64,000 nt of DNA from Deltaproteobacteria bacterium. GTDB lineage: Bacteria > Myxococcota_A > Polyangia > Polyangiales > Ga0077539. Shown here one piece after another: positions 55,328 to 64,000 of the stretch (position 1 is its first letter; each line of letters opens with the position of its first letter). The position numbers and the translations under genes were made by a program. The notes beneath the pieces are model-generated. The model made no database searches and was not told the DNA's origin. It saw nothing but the letters and a program-made list of their open reading frames with translations. The stretch covers positions 186,001 to 250,000 of the forward strand of contig JACRDB010000066.1 in the NCBI GenBank assembly GCA_016218725.1, written 5' to 3'.

Positions 55328-57226
55328 TCAGTCCCTCGCGACCCGGTACACCACCACGTCCACCACCGGGCGATCGTAGGGCAGGTGACGGGCGCTCGGG
55401 ACCCCCGGGAGACGCGCCCGCCGCGCTTCGCGCAGCGCCAGGTGCTCCGCGACCCGCGCGCACGCGCCCCTCCCCTCGGCGCTCGCGCAGAGCGAGCCCT
55501 GCACGTAGTAAGCGCACGCTCCGGGCGCCACGGTGACGGTCTGCGCGTCGAGCCTCGCGGCGTCAAGCCTCGCGGGGCGCGAGTCCCGCGCGAGATACGT
55601 CGGGAGGTACAGCCTCCGAGGCCCCGCGGCCCCCACCCAGAACACCGTACACCCGACCGGGAGCGCCGCGAGCCAGCGGCGATGCCAGGCGAACTCTCGC
55701 TGCTCCGTGGTCTCCTCGGGCACCCCGAACGCCCCTCGGAGGGTTACGGCCACCAGCGCCACCGCCGCCGCCACCTGCGCCCGCCTGCCCTCGGGCAGTA
55801 GCGACCCCAGCGCCAGGAGGGCCCAGGGGGCCGCGAGGGTGAGAAAAGCCGCGCTCCACAGCTCGCTCGGTCCGTACCGATCCATCGAGGCAAAGGCGAG
55901 CGCCGCCTGGGCGCCACCAAGGAGCCACACCCCCGGAGCGCGCGACCGCCTCCACCCGAGGGCGCCCACCAGCGCGGCCAGCGCCCACGCCCACCACGCG
56001 TGAGGCGCGAGCGCAAACGCTGCACCAGACGCCTCCTGCGCGCGGAGCGTCGCGAGCCCGGGCCCTAGGCTGCCCGTCAGCACCAGCCCCGCGAGGGCCC
56101 CGGCGGTCACTCCCCCGGCGACCAGGGCCCCGCGGCGAGGGGCCGCCGCCGCGGCGGTCCAGGGCACCAGCGCCAGGAAGGGCCAGACCGAGGGGTGGAC
56201 CCTCGCGGCCTGCATCGTCAGGAGCGCGCCCGCGACGCCCCACGCGGCCGCCCGTCCGGGCGCCTCGCGAGGCTCCAAGGTGGCCCTGAGGGCGCACCAC
56301 GCGGCGCCCAGGGAGAGCGCCACCAGCGAGGGGAAATAGGACTCCGTCGCGGCGATCCGCACGCTGGACGGGTGCACCGCGAGGGCTCCCGCCACCAGGG
56401 CGCTCCGGACGGTCCCGTGCCCCAGCGCCCGGGCGACCGCGTGGAGCAGCAGCACCGCCGAGGCCGACGCCAGGGCGTTGGCGGCGAAGAGCCCGTGATC
56501 CGGCGCGACCCCGAGCGCCGAGGCGAGGCGGGTCACGCCCTGGAAGAGCTCGCGATATCCCGGTCCATAGGGCGCCGTGGCGCGTCCGTCCCCGAGGGCG
56601 CCCTCCAGCCAGAGAGGGCCCTGGCCGTTGACGTGCAGCACGCTCCAGAGCCCGAAGGCGAACCTCGCCGCCAGCGCCAGGAGCGCGAGACCCGCCCACG
56701 CCCGCGGTCCCTCGGGGCTCTTCTTCCGTCGCCAGAGCGCCAGGAGGAGCCCGACGGCCCCGACGAGGCACCAGGGCACCGCGGCGCCTCCCGCGGACGC
56801 CTCCATGCGCCGAGCCCAGGGCGCGCCGAGGGCCGCGCCGCCGAGGGGGACCCCGGGATTGCGCCCCAGCCACCCTTCCAGGGCCACGAGCGCCTCCCTC
56901 CGTGGCCGCTCCACGGCGCTGAAGTCACTCACCTCCAGGAGCGGCGAGAGGCGCAGGTCCCCCACGCGATGGAACGCGGGCCCCTCACCGCGCGCGACCT
57001 CCACGTCCAGCGGGGGCGCCCCCTCGGCGCGGAGGCGCAGCCGAAGAAAGCCGGGGTGACACGCCTCGGCGCGGACCGAGCGCCCGAGCTCCCTCCCGGC
57101 CCGCTCCACCCAGCGGTGCACCTCCGGGGGACAGCCGGGCTCCTGCGCTCGGGAAAGCGACGCGAAAAGGACGGCGGACAGCGCCACCGCCAGGAGCCCA
57201 GGCGTCGCGCGCGGAAGGTGTTTCAC
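55328..57226 (-). CDS. polytopic membrane protein of unknown function
   Basis: A 632-residue protein: signal peptide (LLAVALSAVLFASLSRAQ), an outer domain of ~130 residues with two Cys pairs, then about eleven membrane spans (for example VPWCLVGAVGLLLALW, ALLALAARFAFGLW, WWAWALAALVGALGW) and a closing outer domain with CAYYVQGSLCASAEGRGAC. The layout, with a loop YGPGYRELFQGV after the second span, resembles GT-C type glycosyltransferases (PMT/ArnT-like), but the acidic catalytic pair is not evident. No better guess. Confidence 0.6.
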   Translation of the reverse strand: MKHLPRATPGLLAVALSAVLFASLSRAQEPGCPPEVHRWVERAGRELGRSVRAEACHPGFLRLRLRAEGAPPLDVEVARGEGPAFHRVGDLRLSPLLEVSDFSAVERPRREALVALEGWLGRNPGVPLGGAALGAPWARRMEASAGGAAVPWCLVGAVGLLLALWRRKKSPEGPRAWAGLALLALAARFAFGLWSVLHVNGQGPLWLEGALGDGRATAPYGPGYRELFQGVTRLASALGVAPDHGLFAANALASASAVLLLHAVARALGHGTVRSALVAGALAVHPSSVRIAATESYFPSLVALSLGAAWCALRATLEPREAPGRAAAWGVAGALLTMQAARVHPSVWPFLALVPWTAAAAAPRRGALVAGGVTAGALAGLVLTGSLGPGLATLRAQEASGAAFALAPHAWWAWALAALVGALGWRRSRAPGVWLLGGAQAALAFASMDRYGPSELWSAAFLTLAAPWALLALGSLLPEGRRAQVAAAVALVAVTLRGAFGVPEETTEQREFAWHRRWLAALPVGCTVFWVGAAGPRRLYLPTYLARDSRPARLDAARLDAQTVTVAPGACAYYVQGSLCASAEGRGACARVAEHLALREARRARLPGVPSARHLPYDRPVVDVVVYRVARD

Positions 57227-57261
57227 GGCCTCGCGGACACCCTACCACCCGGACCCACACC

Positions 57262-57289
57262 TTGCCGGGCTCCGGGGCGTGGCTATCTC
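57262..57289 (+). promoter_or_regulatory. candidate promoter of the transglutaminase gene
   Basis: TTGCCG (57262-57267), a 16-base spacer and TATCTC (57284-57289), nine bases before the ATG at 57299. Confidence 0.35.
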
Positions 57290-57298
57290 TAACGGGTA

Positions 57299-58705
57299 AT
57301 GGCAAAGCGCAGGGGTGGCCGGCCCGGGGTGGTGGGTGTCGGCGGCGCGCTCGTGGCGCTTGCCTATACGCTCTGGACGGCGCTGGTGGTGGCGACGCCT
57401 CTCCTTGGCGTCTGGATCGCGTCGTCGCTGGCTGCGTGGAGGGGCCTACCGCGGACACAGGTGGTGCTCGCGGGGCTGGTGCTCTTCCCGCTTGGCCCGG
57501 TGCTGTGGGAGCTCGTCGGGCACTGGCGCTGGCTACGCAAGAGGAGGCCTCGGCGCTTCCTTACGGTCTTTGATCGGCTGACGCTCCGGACGCTGGCGCT
57601 CAACGTGGCCTTCCTGGGCGTGCTCCTCGGGACCCAGGCCCGCAGCGTGTTCACCGCCCTGAGCACCCGCGGGGACTGGATGCTCGAGGGGCGCTCGGGC
57701 CCCACCGCGGACTCGGCCCGGGTGGCCCTCGCGGGCGCCGCGGGGCTCTTCGAGTGGCTCCACGAGGTGTCGCACCCGAACCCCTTCCGGGGGCGTCTCA
57801 CCCCTCCGCCACCACCTCAGCCAAGGGTGTATCGCACCCCCGGGCGGCTCGCGTGGCCTCTGCCCGCTACGGTCCACCCGGCGGTCCTCGGCATCCCGCC
57901 CCCGGACGAGGCCTCCATCGCCGCCCTTGGACGATTCCTCCAACACCGCTTGCCGGATCCCGTGGAGCGCGCCCGGGCGGTGCATGACTACGTCGCGGAC
58001 CGCGTGGCCTACGATGTCCCTTCGTACCGCGCGCACCGGTATCCCCCGCAGGACGCGGAGACCGTGTTCCGCACGCACCTCGGCGTCTGCGCGGGCTACG
58101 CCCACCTCTTCGAGGCGCTTGCGCGGGCCTCGGGCCTCGAGGCGGTGTACCTCGTGGGCGAGGCGCGCACGGGCCCCGAGGGCACCTCCGAGAGCCACGC
58201 CTGGAACGCCGTGAGGCTCGGGGGCCAGTGGTACCTCGTGGACACCACCTGGGACGCGGGCTCCGTGGACGACCGCTTCCAGAAGCGCTTCGGCACCGCG
58301 CAGCTCTTCACGCCACCGGAGGTCTTCAACCGCCAGCACCTCCCCGACGAGGCCCGCTGGCAGCTCGTGGAGCGCCCCGTGGACCGCGCCACCTTCCTCT
58401 CGCGCCCCGCGCTCCCGGCGGAGTTCTTCGCCCAGGGCCTCGTGCTCCTGGCCCCGGACCGCGACCGCCTGGACGCCCACGGCTCCGTCCAGCTCACCCT
58501 CCGGAACTACCAGCGCCGGCACCTCCTCGCCAAGGTACGCAGGGAGGGCGCCGAGGACCGCTGCGAGGTCACCGAGAGCGACCGCACCTTCGTCCGCTGC
58601 CCCCTGCGCGCACCCGGGCGCTGGGAGCTCCGGCTCTACGCCGCGCCGGAGGCCCTCGGGACTCACTGGGAGGTGCTCTCGCTCTGGGTGAACGCCCTGC
58701 CTTGA
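57299..58705 (+). CDS. membrane-anchored transglutaminase-like protease
   Basis: A 468-residue protein with three membrane spans in residues 10-115 (VVGVGGALVALAYTLWTALV, VVLAGLVLFPLGPVLWELV, ALNVAFLGVLLG). After a Pro-rich linker a transglutaminase-like domain follows (~205-340): AVHDYVADRVAYDV, THLGVCAGYAHLFEALARASGL with the catalytic Cys, ESHAWNAVRLGGQWYLVDTTWDAG with His and Asp. All three catalytic residues are present. Such bacterial proteins are cysteine proteases or crosslinkers at the cell surface. The last 100 residues form a beta domain. The start ATG follows ACGGGTA. Confidence 0.82.
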   Translation: MAKRRGGRPGVVGVGGALVALAYTLWTALVVATPLLGVWIASSLAAWRGLPRTQVVLAGLVLFPLGPVLWELVGHWRWLRKRRPRRFLTVFDRLTLRTLALNVAFLGVLLGTQARSVFTALSTRGDWMLEGRSGPTADSARVALAGAAGLFEWLHEVSHPNPFRGRLTPPPPPQPRVYRTPGRLAWPLPATVHPAVLGIPPPDEASIAALGRFLQHRLPDPVERARAVHDYVADRVAYDVPSYRAHRYPPQDAETVFRTHLGVCAGYAHLFEALARASGLEAVYLVGEARTGPEGTSESHAWNAVRLGGQWYLVDTTWDAGSVDDRFQKRFGTAQLFTPPEVFNRQHLPDEARWQLVERPVDRATFLSRPALPAEFFAQGLVLLAPDRDRLDAHGSVQLTLRNYQRRHLLAKVRREGAEDRCEVTESDRTFVRCPLRAPGRWELRLYAAPEALGTHWEVLSLWVNALP

Positions 58706-58706
58706 G

Positions 58707-58728
58707 GACGGTGCCGCGAGGCGCCGTC
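58707..58728 (+). terminator. hairpin after the transglutaminase gene
   Basis: Nine-base arms GACGGTGCC (58707-58715) and GGCGCCGTC (58720-58728) pair with one G-T and a GCGA tetraloop, starting two bases after the stop. No T-run. Confidence 0.45.
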
Positions 58729-58751
58729 GCTGGTATACCGCCCGCGGCGCC

Positions 58752-59459
58752 ATGGCTGAAAACCGTCCCACAGGCTCCCCCCCGGAGCGCTTCCCCCTTG
58801 GCTGGTCGGCCCTCGCGGTGGGCGCCGTGGCGCTCCTGGGGTACTGCCTCTTTCGCCCGGAGCCCTCTGCCCCCCGGAGCGCACCACCGGCCGCCCGGTG
58901 GCAGCGTGAACCCGGTGGCGTCGGTGTGCGCCGGGCGAACGGGGCTGGCGAAGCTACGGAGGCTGCGCCCGAGGGCGCTTCGAGGGCGCCCTCGGAGCCG
59001 CCGCCCTCGGCGCCGTCGGAGCCCGGGGATGAGCCGGAGCCACCGGGGGCGAGGAACGCCATCCCGTGGCCCCTCTGGGTCCGCGGCGTGGACGCAGGCG
59101 ACGCCCTGGGCGCCTCCTCCGACGCATCGACGGACGGCGGAGAGCCCGCGCTGGAGCAGGCGAGGGTGTACTTCCGCCAGGGCGCCGAGGCCTACGAGGC
59201 CCGGAGCTGGACCCTCGCCGCGGGGTACTTCGAGCGCGCCTACGCCCAGCACCAGGACCCTATCTCCCTGGTGCTCGCGGCGGACTCGCGGCTGCAGACC
59301 GGCGACCGCACGGCCGCGGCGGCGCACCTCCAGCGCGTGCTCGACGGCGCCGCGCCCGGCTCCCTGGCGGCCTGGCGTGCCCGGCGCCTCGCCGCGACCC
59401 ACGGGATGCCCGAGCTCCTCGCGCCTCGGCGGGACGGCGGCGGCGCTGGAGATCGTTGA
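58752..59459 (+). CDS. membrane-anchored TPR-like protein
   Basis: A 235-residue protein with one span near the start (LGWSALAVGAVALLGYCLF), ~80 residues of Pro/Ala/Glu/Ser-rich linker, and a C-terminal helical part with tetratricopeptide character: ALEQARVYFRQGAEAYEARSW, TLAAGYFERAYAQHQDPISL and DRTAAAAHLQRVLDGA. TPR regions bind partner proteins; the neighbouring membrane proteins are natural candidates. TATACC stands 12 bases before ATG 58752. Confidence 0.6.
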   Translation: MAENRPTGSPPERFPLGWSALAVGAVALLGYCLFRPEPSAPRSAPPAARWQREPGGVGVRRANGAGEATEAAPEGASRAPSEPPPSAPSEPGDEPEPPGARNAIPWPLWVRGVDAGDALGASSDASTDGGEPALEQARVYFRQGAEAYEARSWTLAAGYFERAYAQHQDPISLVLAADSRLQTGDRTAAAAHLQRVLDGAAPGSLAAWRARRLAATHGMPELLAPRRDGGGAGDR

Positions 59460-59491
59460 CAGGGCAACGGTTTCCGTGGCCTGCTCGGTGC

Positions 59492-60739
59492 ATGAGGAGG
59501 GGCTCCTGGACCTTGCCCCAGGCCGTCGCGGTGGGCGCCGCGCTGCTCCTGGTGACGCCCGTGGTCGTGCAGCTCGCGGTGCAGGTCCGCGGGCGCCGCG
59601 CGCTGGACGCCACGACCCCGTCGCTGCGCCGCGCCACCTCCGGGGTCCACCACACCGCGTGGAGGCCACCGCCCGTGACCGACGCCACCGCCGAGGTCAA
59701 TGGCTTCGCGTGGCAGCAGGACCACAGCCAGTGGGCCCGCAGCATCGCGGAGCCCACCCGGACGGCGCTCCGCGTCCTTCGGGAGCAAGGTGGCCCCGTC
59801 CCTCCCGAGGTCGCCGTGTGGCTCCAGGCGAACGACGCCGCCATCGAGGGCTACGCCCACGCCGCCGGGGCCCGCGAGGCCCACGAGGACGTGGTCGTGG
59901 CCCAGGGCTTCGCGTCCCCGGTGCCGTCGTACCTGCCGCTCCTCCGCGCTCACCAGGTGTACCTGGCCCGCGAGGCGTCCCGAGGCCCGGACCGTTGCCT
60001 CGCGGCCGCCGCGCCCGCGGCGAGGCTCGCCCAACAGCTCGTCCCGGGCGCCGCCGTGGTCGGCGCCTTGATCGCGGGGGCGATGATCCAACAGACCGTC
60101 GCCACCGTGAGGCGCTGCGCCCCCGAGGCGTCGCCCGCTGCGCGCGCCGACGCCTCCAGGCTTCTGGAGCTGGTCGTTCGGAGCCCCGCCCCATGGGAGG
60201 ACGCCCTCGCCAACGAGGCCCTGCTGGCGTTGACCTCGCTGCACCAGCTCCTCGACGGGGTCCCGACGATGCCCCGTAACCCCCAGGACTGCCTCCTCGG
60301 GTTCGTCCGGCTGCGCACCGTACCCTTCCTGGAGCGCTGGCTGGCGCCGCCAGGGCCCTGGGCCCGCTTCAGCGGCGGCGCCTCCGCGGCGGAGCGCCGG
60401 GCAGCCTTCGCGCGCTTCGAGGCCGAGCTCGCTGCCCTCCCGGAGCCCGCAGGCACGCTGGCCCTGGCCCTCGAAGGGTACGATCGTCGCACGCTCGCCG
60501 CGGAGGGCGAGCTCCGGCGCTTCGCCCTGGCGCTGCGCTTCCTCGTCGCGAGGGATCAGGCCGGGGGCGCTCTCCCCACGACACCTCCGCTCCTGGAAGA
60601 CCCGGCCTTCCACGACCCGTTGACGGGACGACCCTTTCGGTGGGCCGTCGAGGGCGCTCGGGTGCGCTTCTGGAGCGAACACCCCCAGGTCCGTGACCTG
60701 CGGACCCCGATGACCACGGAGCTCCAGCTACCCCCGTGA
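59492..60739 (+). CDS. membrane-anchored hypothetical protein
   Basis: A 415-residue protein. An N-terminal span (AVAVGAALLLVTPVVVQLAV) is followed by an outer, mostly helical part (RREALDA-like start, DHSQWARSIAEPTRTALRVL, CLAAAAPAARLAQQLVPGAAV) with another hydrophobic stretch (VVGALIAGAMIQQTV). The end (LLEDPAFHDPLTGRPFRWAVEGARVRFWS) has the look of the C-terminal 'DPFTGKPLRY' box seen in many uncharacterised planctomycete and myxobacterial membrane proteins. No enzyme motif. ATG 59492 lies 32 bases after the TPR gene; a perfect TTGACA overlaps that gene's stop. Confidence 0.6.
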   Translation: MRRGSWTLPQAVAVGAALLLVTPVVVQLAVQVRGRRALDATTPSLRRATSGVHHTAWRPPPVTDATAEVNGFAWQQDHSQWARSIAEPTRTALRVLREQGGPVPPEVAVWLQANDAAIEGYAHAAGAREAHEDVVVAQGFASPVPSYLPLLRAHQVYLAREASRGPDRCLAAAAPAARLAQQLVPGAAVVGALIAGAMIQQTVATVRRCAPEASPAARADASRLLELVVRSPAPWEDALANEALLALTSLHQLLDGVPTMPRNPQDCLLGFVRLRTVPFLERWLAPPGPWARFSGGASAAERRAAFARFEAELAALPEPAGTLALALEGYDRRTLAAEGELRRFALALRFLVARDQAGGALPTTPPLLEDPAFHDPLTGRPFRWAVEGARVRFWSEHPQVRDLRTPMTTELQLPP

Positions 60740-60794
60740 TGGGGTGCGCTGGCCCTTGCGGCGAGCGCCTCCGTCCTCCACCTTGCAACGGCAC

Positions 60795-63638
60795 ATGTCT
60801 GACGGGGCCAAGGAACCCTTCCTGGAGGTGCTCGGCGCGGAGGCTCCGCAGGGCCCCGCCGCGCAGGAGCCTCTGGAGCCCTGGCTGGAGCCCGTAGAAG
60901 GCCAGGAACAAGACCCTTCACCGCGCCGCAAGGTCCGCGCCGGCGAGCGCGCCGCGACGGGCCTCCCGGGGGACGCCGCGGCCCTGGTCGCGTCCCTCCA
61001 GGCCGACGGACCGCTCCTGGCGGCCCTCTGGCCCCATGTCTCTCCCGCAGAGCTCCTCCGAGAGCCACCCCCGGAGGAGGCCTTCGCCGTCCGGTGTGAC
61101 TACGCCCTCCGCGTCCTGGACGCCGCCGGGCGCCGCGACGACGACGCCCGCGATCGCGTCCGCCTCGCGGTGCGGAACCTCCAGGAGCACCTCGAACGCC
61201 TGGGCCGCAGCGGAGGAACGCCTCGGGAGGCAGCACTGCGCGAGCTCTCCCAGACGCAAGAGGTGCGTCTGGTCGAGGCCCTCAAAGAGCTGGCTGGCAC
61301 CGCGAGGGTGCTTTATCCCTCGGACCTCCCCAAGGTGGAGCTCGCCGCGACCCGGAGGGGCTTCGATCTGGAGCATGCCCGAGGGCTCTTCGCCGCCGCG
61401 GGCGTCACGCTCCAGGAGACCGAAGGGGCGACCTGGACGGCGTTCGAGGGCTTCCCCGAGGGGCCCGCCACCATGGACGCGCTGGCGCTTTGCCTCTTGC
61501 GGCAGCCGGCCCAGGGCTTTGAGCTGGTGCGCGCGGGCGCGGTGCTCGCCTGGCTCACCCGCAACGGCGCCTCGCCCGAGGTCGTGCGCAGGTCGCGGGA
61601 TGCCCGCTCCATCGCCGAGAGGCCCCGGAGCGTCGGGGTGGAGTCCCTGGCCGTCCATACCCAGGCCTGGGCCCTCGGGCGCCGGGACCTGCTCGTCGGG
61701 GGCGTCTGGGTGCGTTCCCCGGCGGAGATCGGTCCGGCGGTCCGGGCGGGCTCGCTGCGCCTGGAGGACCTCGCCGGGAGCGCCCGCGAAGGGGTCCTCT
61801 CGGCCTGGCTGCGTATGCATGGGGCGGTCGCGGCCTCGGGGGCGGCGGAGATGGTGGCGTCCGGCGAGACCACCGGGATGAAGCGCCTCGCGTGGTCCCT
61901 TGGAGAGCCGTTTTCCCTTGCAGGGCAAGGCTTTACAGAGCCCTCTGGCGTCGCCAGGATGGCCCTCGCGCGCCCGGAGGTGCGCGAGGCCCTGGAGCAT
62001 GCCCACGCCCTCGGGGACCTCCTGGCGTGGATGGAGTCCCTGGCCCCGGCCCTGCGGGACCCCCACTGGATGGACGCCCTGCGCCGCGCGCAGGCGTCGG
62101 GAAACGACCCCCTGGCCCTCTGGGTCGGGGTGTACGCCCAGGCCAGGCAGAGCACCTTCGAGGTCAAGAACAACGCCGGCACCGTGGTGCTGTTGAGCGC
62201 CGTGGAGCAGCTCCGGAGTACCTCCCTGGTGGCCGACGTGTGGGACGACCTCCGACGCGCCCTGCGCTCCGGGGAGCTCCTGGCCTGGCTCACCCGGCAG
62301 GTGCCGGGCTTCGACCCCTGGCGCTATCCCAGGCCCGTCGGCGACGACGAGTTGGAGCTCAACGCGCTCCTCTGGGACCTGGGGAACACCGGTCTGGTGC
62401 TGGAGTGGGGCGTGAGGGACCTCGCGGTCACCGCGCCGGAGGACCTGGTGCGCGCGTACCAGGGCGACTGCCGACAGCTCGAGGCGCACCTCTCGCGGGG
62501 CCATGTGGAGCCGTGGCTTGAGCGCTTCCACGGCGAGCGCAGGGTCGGGTCGGTGCCCCTCGGCGAGGCGCTCGGGTGGCTCCGGAGCGAGCACGGGCGG
62601 CTGCCCTCGGGGTACCTCGCGCTCAAGTGCGCGCTCCTTTGCGGCCTGCGGTACCTGCCCCTGGACCCGAACCACCCGGCGGACCAGGCGACCTTCCGTG
62701 GCTACGCGGGCGTCACCCGGGAAGGCTCCCCGGGGCCCTCGTCGTGGGAGCCCCTGCGGGACCACGTGGCCACGGGGACGGCCCTCCTGTGGCTGGCGCA
62801 GCTCCCGGAGGCCCGGCCCGACGTGGCCGCTTCCCTCGTACGGAGCGCGTTCTCCGAGCCTGGGAGGGACAACCCCCAGGAGCGCGCGGGGCGCTTCCTC
62901 CCGGCGCTGGCGTCGAGCTTCGGGGCACCGGTGCCGTCCGCGGTGCTGGCCGCGGAGCTCTCCCAGGCCCTGGGCCGGGGCGCGGTGAGCGCCGCCCGCG
63001 CCTCCGGTGCCGCGAAGGCTCCGCGCCGGGGGGCGAGCGTCGCGGGGCCCCTGGCGCTGGCGCTCCTGGCGCTCGGAGTGGCCCTGGTGCTGTGGGGCCT
63101 ACCGCTCCAGCGCGCGGAGACACCCCCGCCGTCGACCAGCGCCGTGTGGACGCGGGTGGAGGTGCGCGTCCACGCCGAGCGCGCCAACGGGGACCGTCCC
63201 TGGGACCTGGACCTCTCGGGGCCGGAGCTCCGGGTGACGCTCCGGGTGCCGGGGTCAAACCTCGTGGTGGGTCCGTGCACCAACGCCAGGGACTGCGCCC
63301 GCACCGTGGAGAACGTGCCCCTGGTGCCCAACGAGCCCTTCCGGGTGGACGTGGACGAAGTGGACGCCCTCCGGGATGAGCACCTGGCGACGCGGTGGGT
63401 GCGCTGGCAGGGGCAGCGCCGGGAGGAGCTCACGCTCCCGCTGGGGAGCGTCACCCTGCGGCTCAATTTCACCCGGACGGTGGTGCCAGCGACGCCGGTG
63501 AGGTCCGTGGAGCCGACGCCGGTGCCTCGGAGGGACGCCGGCGCCCAGGACCCTGGGACCCGCCCGAGGTCGAGGCCCCGACGGCGCGCGACGCCCGACG
63601 CTGCGGCGCCCCCGCTGCCTCCCCCCTGGCCCCCGTGA
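60795..63638 (+). CDS. large protein with six spaced G-x-x-x-x-W-L repeats and one membrane span
   Basis: A 947-residue protein of no recognised family. In residues 240-670 the motif G-x-L/V-x-x-W-L/M recurs: GAVLAWL (248), GVLSAWL (333), GDLLAWM (407), GELLAWL (493), GHVEPWL (569) and GTALLWL (661), i.e. every 74-92 residues, each preceded by a charged helix. A probable span (VAGPLALALLALGVALVLWGL, ~745-770) leads to an outer beta-rich domain with two Cys and a basic Pro-rich tail. Thus the repeat part is cytoplasmic and the tail outside. ATG 60795 starts the coherent part. It overlaps, tail to tail, the CZB gene by 170 bases. Confidence 0.6.
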   Translation: MSDGAKEPFLEVLGAEAPQGPAAQEPLEPWLEPVEGQEQDPSPRRKVRAGERAATGLPGDAAALVASLQADGPLLAALWPHVSPAELLREPPPEEAFAVRCDYALRVLDAAGRRDDDARDRVRLAVRNLQEHLERLGRSGGTPREAALRELSQTQEVRLVEALKELAGTARVLYPSDLPKVELAATRRGFDLEHARGLFAAAGVTLQETEGATWTAFEGFPEGPATMDALALCLLRQPAQGFELVRAGAVLAWLTRNGASPEVVRRSRDARSIAERPRSVGVESLAVHTQAWALGRRDLLVGGVWVRSPAEIGPAVRAGSLRLEDLAGSAREGVLSAWLRMHGAVAASGAAEMVASGETTGMKRLAWSLGEPFSLAGQGFTEPSGVARMALARPEVREALEHAHALGDLLAWMESLAPALRDPHWMDALRRAQASGNDPLALWVGVYAQARQSTFEVKNNAGTVVLLSAVEQLRSTSLVADVWDDLRRALRSGELLAWLTRQVPGFDPWRYPRPVGDDELELNALLWDLGNTGLVLEWGVRDLAVTAPEDLVRAYQGDCRQLEAHLSRGHVEPWLERFHGERRVGSVPLGEALGWLRSEHGRLPSGYLALKCALLCGLRYLPLDPNHPADQATFRGYAGVTREGSPGPSSWEPLRDHVATGTALLWLAQLPEARPDVAASLVRSAFSEPGRDNPQERAGRFLPALASSFGAPVPSAVLAAELSQALGRGAVSAARASGAAKAPRRGASVAGPLALALLALGVALVLWGLPLQRAETPPPSTSAVWTRVEVRVHAERANGDRPWDLDLSGPELRVTLRVPGSNLVVGPCTNARDCARTVENVPLVPNEPFRVDVDEVDALRDEHLATRWVRWQGQRREELTLPLGSVTLRLNFTRTVVPATPVRSVEPTPVPRRDAGAQDPGTRPRSRPRRRATPDAAAPPLPPPWPP

Positions 63639-64000
63639 CGTCTCCGACGGCCACCGGCGCCACGGAGCACGCCTGACGCAGGCTCCGGGCCCCGAGGAGC
63701 ATCGCATGCTCCACGCCGTGGAGGCACCCGATCACCTGCGTCGACCAGAGCGACAGCTCGTCGAGCTCGCGGAGCAGGTCGTCCACGCGGGCGCCCCGCC
63801 GCGCCGCGGCGACGATGCGAGCGCCGCACGCGTGGAGGGCGTCGTGCGGCGCAGCGAGGTCCTGGTACACCTCCAGCGCCGCGAGCTGGCGCCCGGGGCC
63901 GTGGTACCAGCGCCCCAGGCGACACTCGGAGGAGTCCGCGGCGAAGCGCAGGAAGCTCGCCGGGACCTCGCGGTCCGGCGGCAGCATCAGGAGCTCGTCC
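63469..64000 (-). CDS. CZB (chemoreceptor zinc-binding) domain protein, 5' end beyond the window
   Basis: The frame is open from the right edge, so the N-terminus lies outside. The visible part has CRLGRWYHGPG, then PHDALHACG and a helix SLWSTQVIGCLHGVEHAML, matching the C-G-x-W and H-x-x-x-H zinc ligands of CZB; the first His of the motif should be just beyond the edge. CZB domains are found behind chemoreceptors and diguanylate cyclases and sense zinc or oxidants. The last ~56 residues (Ala/Arg/Ser/Pro-rich) overlap the opposite gene's end, which is suspicious and may be a non-conserved tail. Confidence 0.6.
   Translation of the reverse strand, partial: DELLMLPPDREVPASFLRFAADSSECRLGRWYHGPGRQLAALEVYQDLAAPHDALHACGARIVAAARRGARVDDLLRELDELSLWSTQVIGCLHGVEHAMLLGARSLRQACSVAPVAVGDVTGARGEAAGAPQRRASRAVGASTSGGSQGPGRRRPSEAPASAPRTSPASLAPPSG

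Overview
The window is GC-rich throughout with strongly GC-biased third codon positions, and it is dense in lipoproteins that carry Asp/Pro/Ser/Thr-rich linkers behind the lipobox. It also holds a eukaryotic-type Ser/Thr kinase with AAA and TPR parts, VCBS/CARDB surface proteins, beta-helix lipoproteins and a collagen-like lipoprotein. This mix suggests a chromosomal piece of a myxobacterium (Myxococcota, probably Polyangiales/Sandaracinus-like). That assignment is inference from gene content; no rRNA or tRNA gene was seen.

Layout. 1-3333: a PIN-domain gene cut by the left edge with a small partner, a decayed IS66-type insertion sequence, a headless NMNAT-like gene and a Uma2-family gene. 3384-26661: envelope proteins (an apolipoprotein N-acyltransferase-like enzyme, VCBS/CARDB lipoprotein, phospholipase D-like lipoprotein, a 1535-residue metzincin, lipoprotein MsrA, two beta-helix lipoproteins, another lipoprotein) and the large kinase. 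26732-29938: a possible small membrane protein, a nucleotidyltransferase-fold gene with a 4-base-overlapping partner, and two adjacent septin/dynamin-like GTPases. 30055-39571: metabolism and envelope (orphan DctP-like binding protein, homoserine dehydrogenase with CBS domains, AhpD-like protein, membrane spermidine synthase-like protein, transaldolase with EF-hands, GH3 glycosidase). 39668-43971: a BsuBI/PstI-type restriction-modification operon, a membrane acyltransferase and a PD-(D/E)XK protein with an inverted-repeat operator candidate. 44083-49988: Omp85-like barrel, Nudix hydrolase, M23 peptidase, esterase-like lipoprotein, collagen-like lipoprotein, Ndk and a propeller lipoprotein. 50058-57226: a maltose-type ABC importer whose binding protein and first permease are one polypeptide, a coiled-coil/propeller membrane protein and a polytopic membrane protein. 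57299-64000: membrane transglutaminase, TPR protein, two unrecognised proteins (one with six spaced G-x-x-x-x-W-L motifs), and a CZB-domain gene cut by the right edge.

How genes work together. The clearest joint units are methylase plus nuclease (39668-42113), ATPase plus binding/permease fusion plus permease (50058-54108, overlapping stop/start codons), the two GTPases (3 bases apart), and the nucleotidyltransferase pair (ATGA overlap). Several first genes have a sigma70-like -10 element (TAnnnT) only 5-12 bases before the start codon, which implies leaderless or nearly leaderless mRNAs. Convergent genes share hairpins over their stop codons, for example at 24885-24907.
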